A stretch of 13,337 bases of DNA, taken from positions 1 to 13,337 of the forward strand of contig JAVLBP010000027.1 of NCBI GenBank assembly GCA_031581145.1, given 5' to 3'. The translations under genes were made by a program, and so were the position numbers. Below the pieces are notes generated by a model. The model was not told the origin of the DNA, did not search any database, and saw only the letters and a list, made by a program, of their open reading frames with translations. The DNA comes from UBA8296 sp031581145 (GTDB taxonomy: Bacteria; Bacteroidota; Rhodothermia; Balneolales; Balneolaceae). Of this stretch, positions 1 through 5,870 are shown piece by piece (position 1 is the stretch's first letter; the number at the start of each line of letters is the position of its first letter).

Positions 1-443
1 CTGGTGCAATCTATGTGAACCTACACAAAGACTCTATTTCACAACTTGATGGTGCGGCAAAAGTGATGCCCTGGACCTTTGCCGCCTTCACAATTGGGGC
101 GATGGGGCTCACAGGAATTCCCCCAATTAATGGATTTTTTAGCAAATGGACGCTTGCCCTTGGAACCATCGAGGCGGGGCAGTGGATTCCGTTGGGATTG
201 CTCATCTTGAGTGGGTTAATGAATGCTGGGTACTTCTTTCCCATCGTTGCTAGGGCATACTTCAAGCCAGGGGGCGACGATCTTGAGGGGCATGGAGAGG
301 CCAATCCATGGATGGTAGTGCCCCTTGTCTCGACAGCGGTGTTATCGGTGATTTTTGGACTATTTCCCAATGCATTCGTTCATGTTTTAGATCTTGCAAC
401 CGTGATTATGGAACAGATATTTGATGCAGGAGGTGTTTTATGA
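1..443 (+). CDS. MrpD/NuoN-type proton-conducting antiporter subunit, C-terminal part (5' end outside window)
   Basis: This is the C-terminal portion of a membrane subunit of a Mrp-type Na+/H+ antiporter, in the family shared with complex I NuoL/M/N. The frame is open from position 3, so the GTG at 15 is an internal valine and not the start. The visible part has the family's late-helix motif GIPPINGFFSKW, whose lysine (codon 144-146) matches the conserved charged residue of the proton channel in TM12. A hydrophobic segment with AGYFFPIVARAYF follows, then a short polar loop and two more membrane spans. Its stop overlaps the start of the next gene (ATGA), so the genes are probably co-transcribed and translationally coupled. 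The overall style is closest to what I know of 'monovalent cation/H+ antiporter subunit D' in Mrp-like clusters rather than true NuoN. That distinction is inference because about two thirds of the protein is missing. Confidence 0.87.
   Translation, partial: GAIYVNLHKDSISQLDGAAKVMPWTFAAFTIGAMGLTGIPPINGFFSKWTLALGTIEAGQWIPLGLLILSGLMNAGYFFPIVARAYFKPGGDDLEGHGEANPWMVVPLVSTAVLSVIFGLFPNAFVHVLDLATVIMEQIFDAGGVL
428..434 (+). promoter_or_regulatory. Strong Shine-Dalgarno for the 100-residue membrane protein
   Basis: AGGAGGT lies 5 bases before the ATG at 440 and inside the 3' end of the upstream gene. It fixes the start of the small gene. It is notable because most other starts in this window have no recognisable Shine-Dalgarno sequence. 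Confidence 0.75.
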
Positions 444-742
444 GTCAATCACACTCTACCAGGCAATCGGGAGTTGAGCAATCAGGAGCTGGGCAGTCAC
501 CCAAAACATCCGCCTGGAAACACTGGTTTGTCATTATCCCTGTAATGCTTGCACTCCTAGGTGGCATTGCAGGTGTTATCCTTGAGGCTGTGTATTTAGC
601 CGACTATGCAAGTCATTGGTGGAATGAGATTCCTGCGTTTTATCTCCTATTTGGACTAGGAAGCGCCGTTTTGACTCTGGGTGTGGCATTATTGCTACAA
701 CGGGTGCTTCTCCACCCTCAACATGGAGGTGACGAGGCATGA
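440..742 (+). CDS. Small two-helix membrane protein of the Mrp-like antiporter cluster
   Basis: This is a 100-residue protein. Its first 25 or so residues are polar and rich in Ser/Gln (SQSHSTRQSG...), followed by two hydrophobic helices at roughly residues 28-53 and 66-87 and a short charged tail (HPQHGGDEA). The loop between the helices carries HWWNEIPAFYLLFG. From memory, a similar HxWWxEIPxFYxLFG signature occurs in small conserved membrane proteins placed between two D-type subunits in Mrp-like clusters of other bacteria. I could not check this by search. The gene overlaps both neighbours by 4 bases (ATGA at each junction), which argues for an integral or assembly subunit of the same antiporter complex. 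It is not MrpC, F or G by sequence. Its specific function is unknown. Confidence 0.85.
   Translation: MSQSHSTRQSGVEQSGAGQSPKTSAWKHWFVIIPVMLALLGGIAGVILEAVYLADYASHWWNEIPAFYLLFGLGSAVLTLGVALLLQRVLLHPQHGGDEA
725..732 (+). promoter_or_regulatory. Strong Shine-Dalgarno for the 649-residue antiporter subunit
   Basis: GGAGGTGA is placed 6 bases before the ATG at 739, within the coding end of the preceding gene. It supports 739 over the in-frame ATG two codons later at 745. Confidence 0.7.
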
Positions 743-2688
743 CGATGGATACGATCGCAACATCTATAGTCAATCTACCCCCATCCGTCCTCTTGGCTGG
801 GGGTGCTCTGCTGATTCCTCTGCTACCAAGGTACTTCCGAGCGGCATGGATGATCTTGTTAAGTGTCCTAGGGCTCGCCTTCTTATGGAGTCTACCTGCA
901 GTACAGGCTTCTGAGTTTTTTGTGGTGAGTGCTACGTATGGTGATTATAGCCTCATGCCCTACGTTTCAGATCCACTTGGGCGGTTGTTTGCGACTATTT
1001 TCCTCATGGTTTTAATCACGGGATCGATCTATGCGTGGTCACTGGATGATCGTGGGGAAAGTCTCGGCACCACGCTGTATGGGGCCGGAGCAGTAGGTGT
1101 GGTGCTTGCGGGTGATTACTTGACGCTGTTCATCTTTTGGGAGCTGATGGCGATTGCTTCGACCTGGCTCATTTGGTCTCGTCGAGAGGTAGGTTCAACA
1201 GCCGTTGGGGTGCGATACTTAATCTACCACCTAATGGGAGGTGGATTCTTACTGATGGGGATCTTATTTCAAATTCAATCGACGGGATCTATCCAGTTAC
1301 AACCCTTTACTGAAGGGATTTCTTGGGGAACCTTGGGGCAGGACGTGGTGAGTAATCCATCGGGCACGTTGGGTCCCCTATTTCTGCTTCTTGGTGTTGC
1401 TGTGAATGCAGCGGTCGTCCCACTTCACGCGTGGCTACCAGATGCCTATGCAAAAGCCTCTTGGACAGGGTCTGTCTTTATGAGTGCGTTGACCACCAAG
1501 TCTGCCATCTATGTCATGATTCGGTTATTCCCAGGCTTGGATATCCTGCTTCTTGCGGGGCTTGTGATGGCTGTGTTTGGGACGATCTATGGATTATTAA
1601 GTAATGATGTGCGTCAGATTCTCTCCTATTCCATTATCGCACAACTTGGCTACATGATGGCGGCTGTAGGCGTTGGTTCAGAGATGGCCCTCAATGGAGC
1701 CGCAGCGCATGCGTTTAGCCACATATTGTATAAGTCGTTGTTGTTTATGTGTGCAGGAGCCATGGCTGTCTATGCAGGACGTGCCACTTTGGTGGAATGG
1801 GACGGTTCCAGCCGAGATGGTTCGACCAGTGACGACGCTAGCCGGGATGGCGCTGGGCGAGATGGCGCTGGGCGAGATTCCCAGCAGTGGAAACAACCAG
1901 ACCAACCGTTGCCATGGGGTCTTTTTGCGTTGTACATGATCGGGGCGCTGTCAATATCGGGGGTTCCTCTATTGAGTGGCTTTATTTCAAAACCGATGAT
2001 TCTGGAATCCCTAGGCAAAGCTCATCATGAAGCAGGTTTGTTGATTCTGATTGCAGCGTCAATTGGTACGTTCTTGCATACCGGTCTAAAGATACCGTAT
2101 GCCATGTGGATCAAACCACGACTCGATGCAAGTTCACATCTTATAGATGATGCCACACAAGGCGATGTTGTGGAAGAGGAAACGTCCCAGGACGTTGAGG
2201 CTCCTCAAAAACACAAGCTCCCTCTCAGCCAATGGATGGCGATGAGCCTGGGCGCTGGTTTGTGCCTATTGTTTGGATTGGCACCTGAACTACTTTATGG
2301 ATGGCTCCCTTACCCTGTTAAATTTTCACCTTTTGAGGCTTACCCTATCTCAGAGTCCTTGATGACGCTCTCGGGTGGGTTTTTTGCTTTTGTCCTCTTT
2401 CGCAAGTGGCTTTACCGCCCCGGTACGGTTCTGGACCTTGATTGGATGTATCAAAAAGGGGGGCAACCACTACGAAAAGTTGTCGTGGACACCTCTTGGT
2501 CGGTGTTTGGTGCCGTGGATACTGTAGTGCAACGCATGGCCAGCTCCATGACACAGTGGTTCCGTGGAGAAGAAGGGACAGGACCCACTCCAGCTCAACG
2601 CTTCCATCTCGCTCAACCTTCGATTGAGTCTGCTATTGCATGGATTGTGGGAACAATGCTTGTCGTTGGGCTGGCATTGCTACTGTAG
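739..2688 (+). CDS. Na+/H+ antiporter subunit D (MrpD/NuoL-type proton-conducting transporter)
   Basis: This is a 649-residue polytopic membrane protein of the proton-translocating antiporter family (Mrp MrpA/D, complex I NuoL/M/N), expected to carry H+ or Na+ across the cytoplasmic membrane. The charged residues of the channel are visible: Glu135 in LFIFWELMA (TM5), Lys254 in ALTTKSAIYVMIR (TM7), Lys332 in FSHILYKSLLF (TM8) and Lys418 in SGFISKP (TM12). The family motif HAWLPDAYAKAS is also present. It is longer than the roughly 500-570 residues typical of relatives. One cause is a hydrophilic insert at about residues 355-386 built of Arg-Asp-Gly repeats, and another is an acidic loop at about 460-494. 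It is the last gene of the operon, and its stop is only 6 bases from the converging nuoK stop. NuoL or HyfB assignment is possible. The Mrp-like neighbours make subunit D more likely. Confidence 0.88.
   Translation: MTMDTIATSIVNLPPSVLLAGGALLIPLLPRYFRAAWMILLSVLGLAFLWSLPAVQASEFFVVSATYGDYSLMPYVSDPLGRLFATIFLMVLITGSIYAWSLDDRGESLGTTLYGAGAVGVVLAGDYLTLFIFWELMAIASTWLIWSRREVGSTAVGVRYLIYHLMGGGFLLMGILFQIQSTGSIQLQPFTEGISWGTLGQDVVSNPSGTLGPLFLLLGVAVNAAVVPLHAWLPDAYAKASWTGSVFMSALTTKSAIYVMIRLFPGLDILLLAGLVMAVFGTIYGLLSNDVRQILSYSIIAQLGYMMAAVGVGSEMALNGAAAHAFSHILYKSLLFMCAGAMAVYAGRATLVEWDGSSRDGSTSDDASRDGAGRDGAGRDSQQWKQPDQPLPWGLFALYMIGALSISGVPLLSGFISKPMILESLGKAHHEAGLLILIAASIGTFLHTGLKIPYAMWIKPRLDASSHLIDDATQGDVVEEETSQDVEAPQKHKLPLSQWMAMSLGAGLCLLFGLAPELLYGWLPYPVKFSPFEAYPISESLMTLSGGFFAFVLFRKWLYRPGTVLDLDWMYQKGGQPLRKVVVDTSWSVFGAVDTVVQRMASSMTQWFRGEEGTGPTPAQRFHLAQPSIESAIAWIVGTMLVVGLALLL
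1846..1875 (+). repeat. Perfect 15-bp tandem duplication coding RDGAG repeats
   Basis: The unit gatggcgctgggcga occurs twice in a row at 1846-1860 and 1861-1875. Degenerate GAT-containing copies lie before it and a partial copy after it. It encodes the DGAGR DGAGR part of a hydrophilic loop between membrane helices of the antiporter subunit and keeps the frame. Confidence 0.9.
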
Positions 2689-2694
2689 ACCAGG

Positions 2695-2997
2695 CTAAAA
2701 GCGCATCAAGGTCAAATTTCGGATATCCACCGAGAGGGTATTTCGGAATAATGCAATGATCAATGCGAGTCCAACCACAGCTTCGGCTGCAGCAACGGAG
2801 AGAGAAAATAGCACCAGCATGTGGCCTTCGATATTGCCATGATAGGAGCTGAAGGCGACCAACGAAATATTCACAGCATTAAGCATCAGTTCAATGCACA
2901 TAAACAATACGATGGCATTGCGACGCACCATCACACCTATGGCACCAATGGTAAATAAGACAGCACTCAGTGCGATAAACCACTCAATGGATATCAT
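2695..2997 (-). CDS. nuoK: NADH-quinone oxidoreductase subunit K
   Basis: This is a 100-residue membrane subunit of respiratory complex I, in the proton-pumping membrane arm. The length matches the family. Three membrane spans are visible, and both conserved membrane-buried glutamates are at the canonical positions: Glu36 in LFMCIELMLNAVN and Glu72 in AAAEAVVGLALI. These residues are part of the half-channel next to NuoJ and NuoN. The ATG overlaps the nuoJ stop (ATGA), and a purine-rich GAGGGG lies just upstream, so translation is probably coupled to nuoJ. The usual downstream nuoL, nuoM and nuoN do not follow. Instead the gene ends 6 bases from the stop of a convergent antiporter gene, with no room for a separate terminator. 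Confidence 0.96.
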   Translation of the reverse strand: MISIEWFIALSAVLFTIGAIGVMVRRNAIVLFMCIELMLNAVNISLVAFSSYHGNIEGHMLVLFSLSVAAAEAVVGLALIIALFRNTLSVDIRNLTLMRF

Positions 2998-3560
2998 GTT
3001 GTCCCCTCTTCAACTTGATCTTCCGGCGCATGCTCAATCACATCCTGGTGCGTGCCATCGGCATGGGTGAATTCAGCGATCATCATGGCCCCAACGACAG
3101 CAGAGGTTAACAAAATGGCCGTGACCTGCAACGGCATTAAGTAGTCGGTAAACATCACATCTCCAATGGCTTCTACTGTGCCAATTGCCTCTGCTTGACC
3201 CGATAATTCTGGTAACACACCCGCGAGTCCAAGTAAGGAATACACCACTTGACCTAGCAAAAGTGCCCCCACCATGAAGGCGCCAATAAACCCAAATCGA
3301 GAGTTTTTGATGATGTTTTCCTCCTCTTCGACATTTAGCAACATGATCACGAATAAGAAGAGTACCATGATGGCTCCAGCATAGACAATCACCTGAATAA
3401 TGGCCAAAAATTGAGCCCGCAGTAGAAGATAGAGTCCTGCAAGTGTGAGCAGGTGGAGCACCATAAACAGGGCACTATTGACAGCGCTTCGGTTTAGGAC
3501 CGTGCCAATCGACGTAGCGATCGCAAGCAGAGAAAGAAGAATGAAGGCGTATATTTCCAT
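2994..3560 (-). CDS. nuoJ: NADH-quinone oxidoreductase subunit J
   Basis: This is a 188-residue complex I membrane-arm subunit, close to the usual length. Four to five membrane spans are visible. The signature third helix IVYAGAIMVLFLFVIMLLN holds the conserved tyrosine (Tyr60) and the flexible glycine region of the coupling helix. The C-terminus is acidic (HAPEDQVEEGTT). The start ATG at 3560 has a weak AGGT 5 bases upstream. It is followed directly by nuoK with a 4-base overlap, the standard nuoJ-nuoK order. The upstream neighbour is uppP, 33 bases away on the same strand, rather than nuoI, so this pair is separated from the rest of a normal nuo operon at least on this side. Confidence 0.96.
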   Translation of the reverse strand: MEIYAFILLSLLAIATSIGTVLNRSAVNSALFMVLHLLTLAGLYLLLRAQFLAIIQVIVYAGAIMVLFLFVIMLLNVEEEENIIKNSRFGFIGAFMVGALLLGQVVYSLLGLAGVLPELSGQAEAIGTVEAIGDVMFTDYLMPLQVTAILLTSAVVGAMMIAEFTHADGTHQDVIEHAPEDQVEEGTT

Positions 3561-3593
3561 AAAGACCTAAGGTACCTATTCTACAACATCTAC

Positions 3594-4415
3594 TCAACGA
3601 ATAAACCAGGCCACTGCAGCAGCCCCTATCACGAGACAATACCATCCAAAATGGTGAAAGCTATTTTGCTTAAGCAATTTGACGAGCAACGACAACGAAG
3701 CCAATCCCACAACGAGTGAGGTAAGGAAACCTATGGAAAGGGTCACGATTTGGCCACTGAGTGCCAGCCCAGCCTCTTGTTGAAAACCACCTTGCTGAAA
3801 TAAATCAATCAGCTCAAGCAGTGTAGCACCGCCGATTACAGGAATGACCATAAGAAATGAGAATCGCGCCGCCTCTTCTCGTGGTAACCCAACGAGCAGA
3901 CCAGCTGTGATCGTGCTGCCAGCGCGACTAATTCCTGGCAAGATGGCCAGCGCTTGAAACAGGCCCATCATTAGGGCTTTGCGCCACGATAACGACGAGC
4001 GACCTACTTGGATCCAACGCGTAGACAAAAGCATGAGACCTGTTGCCATTAAGAACCCTCCTACCCATACAGGATTTTCGAACAACTCTTCCAACGGCTC
4101 GCGCAATCCTACGCCGACAACCATGGCGGGAATCATCGAAAGGAGAATCCACCCTACCCATTGCCATGAAGACTCTTGCGTGGGTAGAACTTGGCTTGGT
4201 CTAAGAAGTCCCCTCGCAATATTTGTGATGTCTGATGCGTAGTACCACAAAATGCTTCCAAGAGTCCCTGCATGAACCATAATTTCGAAGGTAACTCCGG
4301 GTGATGATATTCCTAATACCTCTTGGGCAAGAACCAAGTGACCAGAACTACTGATTGGAAGGAATTCTGCAATCCCTTGTAAAACACCCAACAGAACGGC
4401 ATCTAAAATGCTCAT
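3594..4415 (-). CDS. uppP: Undecaprenyl-diphosphatase
   Basis: This is an integral membrane phosphatase (UppP/BacA family). It dephosphorylates undecaprenyl pyrophosphate so that the carrier lipid can be reused for peptidoglycan and other cell-wall polymers, and it is associated with bacitracin tolerance. It is 273 residues long, the usual size. The N-terminal motif QGIAEFLPISSSGH gives the (E/Q)xxxE pair (Gln13, Glu17) and the catalytic His26. The second motif PGISRAGST supplies the active-site arginine (Arg164). I chose the ATG at 4415 (MSILDAVLLG), which aligns with the family start. A TTG three codons upstream (4424) is the alternative, and no clear Shine-Dalgarno supports either. The gene lies 64 bases from the divergent MoxR gene and 33 bases upstream of nuoJ, with which it may be co-transcribed. 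Confidence 0.95.
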   Translation of the reverse strand: MSILDAVLLGVLQGIAEFLPISSSGHLVLAQEVLGISSPGVTFEIMVHAGTLGSILWYYASDITNIARGLLRPSQVLPTQESSWQWVGWILLSMIPAMVVGVGLREPLEELFENPVWVGGFLMATGLMLLSTRWIQVGRSSLSWRKALMMGLFQALAILPGISRAGSTITAGLLVGLPREEAARFSFLMVIPVIGGATLLELIDLFQQGGFQQEAGLALSGQIVTLSIGFLTSLVVGLASLSLLVKLLKQNSFHHFGWYCLVIGAAAVAWFIR

Positions 4416-4479
4416 CGCATGCAAAAACTCTTATCTTTTAACGTTCTAAAAGTACCAAACAACCAGTAGAAACGACGTA

Positions 4480-5475
4480 ATGAATTCAGATCTCGACCAA
4501 TTAGAAGCAAAAATCAAAGAAAAAAGTGCCTTTATCGATGAGATATACACTGAGTTGAATAAAGTTATCGTTGGGCAACGTTATATGATCGACCGTCTAC
4601 TGATTGGATTATTAGCCGATGGGCATGTTCTCTTAGAAGGTGTGCCAGGTCTTGCAAAGACGTTAACGGTATCTTCCTTGGCACAAGTACTTCGCACGGA
4701 CTTTCAGCGTATTCAGTTTACACCTGATTTATTGCCTGCAGATTTGATTGGAACCTTGATTTACAATCAAAAGTCGGGTGAATTTACGGTGAAAAAAGGG
4801 CCTGTATTTTCCAATATTATCTTGGCAGATGAGGTGAACCGATCGCCAGCAAAGGTGCAAAGTGCCCTGCTAGAGGCGATGCAGGAATTACAAGTAACCA
4901 TTGGTGAAGAAACCTTTTCGCTTGATGAGCCTTTCTTGGTGTTGGCAACTCAGAACCCTGTGGAGCAAGAAGGAACCTACCCCTTGCCTGAAGCACAAGT
5001 GGATCGATTTATGATGAAGCTTCAGATTGGCTATCCAAGCCAACAAGAGGAACTTGAAATTATGCGTCGTATGTCCAAAACGGGCAAAAAAGAAGCCTTA
5101 AAGCCAGTCACTAATGTGAAACAAATCATGGAGGCGCGGGGGCTAATCAATGAAATCTACATGGATGAACGTGTTGAGAAATACATTATCGATCTCATTT
5201 TTGCCACAAGAGAGCCTGAATCCTATCCTGAATTGGCAGAACTTAAGCCATGGATTCAGTTTGGAGCCTCTCCTAGAGCAAGTATTAATCTAAACCTTGC
5301 GGCTAAAGCACACGCGTTCATGAATCATAAACCGTTTGCTGATCCAGCCGATGTCCGTGAAGTTGCCATGGATATTCTGCGACACCGTATCATACCCTCT
5401 TTTGAAGCGGAAGCTGAAGAGATTACGTCAGAAATCATCGTTGATAAAATCCTAAACGCAGTTCCTGTACCATAA
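4480..5475 (+). CDS. MoxR-family AAA+ ATPase
   Basis: This is a 331-residue cytoplasmic AAA+ ATPase of the MoxR/RavA class, thought to act as a chaperone that remodels or inserts metal cofactors into partner proteins, often containing von Willebrand A domains. Visible motifs are Walker A GVPGLAKT (54-61), Walker B ILADEVNR with Asp117/Glu118, sensor 1 LATQNP (Asn159), an arginine-finger region VDRFMMK (Arg176) and sensor 2 GASPRAS (Arg266). The length is typical. The start at 4480 has no Shine-Dalgarno. Unlike many members, it is not followed by DUF58 or BatA/B-like vWA genes. Its next neighbour is an unrelated 85-residue gene. The symbol moxR is loosely used for this family, so the client protein cannot be named. 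Confidence 0.92.
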   Translation: MNSDLDQLEAKIKEKSAFIDEIYTELNKVIVGQRYMIDRLLIGLLADGHVLLEGVPGLAKTLTVSSLAQVLRTDFQRIQFTPDLLPADLIGTLIYNQKSGEFTVKKGPVFSNIILADEVNRSPAKVQSALLEAMQELQVTIGEETFSLDEPFLVLATQNPVEQEGTYPLPEAQVDRFMMKLQIGYPSQQEELEIMRRMSKTGKKEALKPVTNVKQIMEARGLINEIYMDERVEKYIIDLIFATREPESYPELAELKPWIQFGASPRASINLNLAAKAHAFMNHKPFADPADVREVAMDILRHRIIPSFEAEAEEITSEIIVDKILNAVPVP

Positions 5476-5505
5476 TCTTTACTTTTAGATTGAATGTAGT
5501 ATATT

Positions 5506-5523
5506 AGACTTCTAAACAAGTCT
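5506..5523 (+). other. Inverted repeat after the MoxR gene
   Basis: AGACTT and AAGTCT form a 6-bp perfect stem around a 6-base A/T-rich loop, in the 69-base gap between the MoxR gene and the 85-residue gene. The tract that follows (TGTCATTT) is only weakly U-rich. It could be a weak terminator, an mRNA processing site or chance in AT-rich spacer DNA. Confidence 0.3.
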
Positions 5524-5544
5524 TGTCATTTAATCTATATCTAT

Positions 5545-5802
5545 ATGCAGGTTAGGACTGTAAAAAGGAAAGATATCCTTGCCAAACGCTCCTCAAGATC
5601 GAAGTACAGCAAAGTTTATGAGTATCTTGACAAACTAGTGGACGACGGTGATGCCGTTCAAGTGGTTTATGATGTCAAGAAAGAATTGAACTCTATTCGT
5701 AATCTTGTGTACAATTACAATGCGAAGCATGGAACCAAGGTGAAAAGCTTCAGTAATTCTGAAGAAAATACGATCTACTTCTATAAAGGGTCGATTCAAT
5801 AA
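5545..5802 (+). CDS. Unrecognised small basic protein, 85 residues
   Basis: I do not recognise this protein with confidence. The N-terminus is strongly basic (QVRTVKRKDILAKRSSRSKYSK), followed by a likely amphipathic helix (SKYSKVYEYLDKLVDDG), a short strand (AVQVVYDV), a second helix (KKELNSIRNLVYNYNAKHG) and a final strand pair (KVKSFSNSEENTIYFYKG). This layout resembles small phage-associated or nucleic-acid-binding hypothetical proteins with a helix-strand-helix-strand form and a terminal IYFYKG-like strand. It fits a DNA- or RNA-binding role, but that is inference. No membrane segment, metal-binding cysteines or enzyme motif is present. The ATG at 5545 has no Shine-Dalgarno. The gene sits 69 bases after the MoxR gene on the same strand and ends 14 bases before a terminator hairpin, which supports it as a real gene. 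Confidence 0.72.
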   Translation: MQVRTVKRKDILAKRSSRSKYSKVYEYLDKLVDDGDAVQVVYDVKKELNSIRNLVYNYNAKHGTKVKSFSNSEENTIYFYKGSIQ

Positions 5803-5816
5803 CCTTTTGAGCAAAA

Positions 5817-5849
5817 AAAAGGCACCCCACTCCATGTGAGATGCCTTTT
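5817..5849 (-). terminator. Intrinsic terminator, bidirectional, strongest for rpsA
   Basis: AAAAGGCA and TGCCTTTT form a perfect 8-bp stem, with an additional CAC/GTG pairing inside the loop. Read on the minus strand, the hairpin is followed by an uninterrupted run of eight Ts, so it should end the rpsA transcript 22 bases past its stop. On the plus strand only four Ts follow, giving a weaker terminator for the 85-residue gene. Its position between two convergent stop codons fits a shared terminator. Confidence 0.85.
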
Positions 5850-5870
5850 GTAACACTCTGAGAAGACTCG

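Noticed and set aside
11..370. Minus-strand open frame of 119 codons opposite the first gene
   Set aside because: The opposite strand encodes conserved antiporter motifs; the antisense product is Pro/Ser-rich and lacks membrane or domain features.
4413..4424. TTG start for uppP at 4424
   Set aside because: The ATG at 4415 aligns better with family N-termini, and TTG starts are uncommon; neither has a convincing ribosome-binding site.
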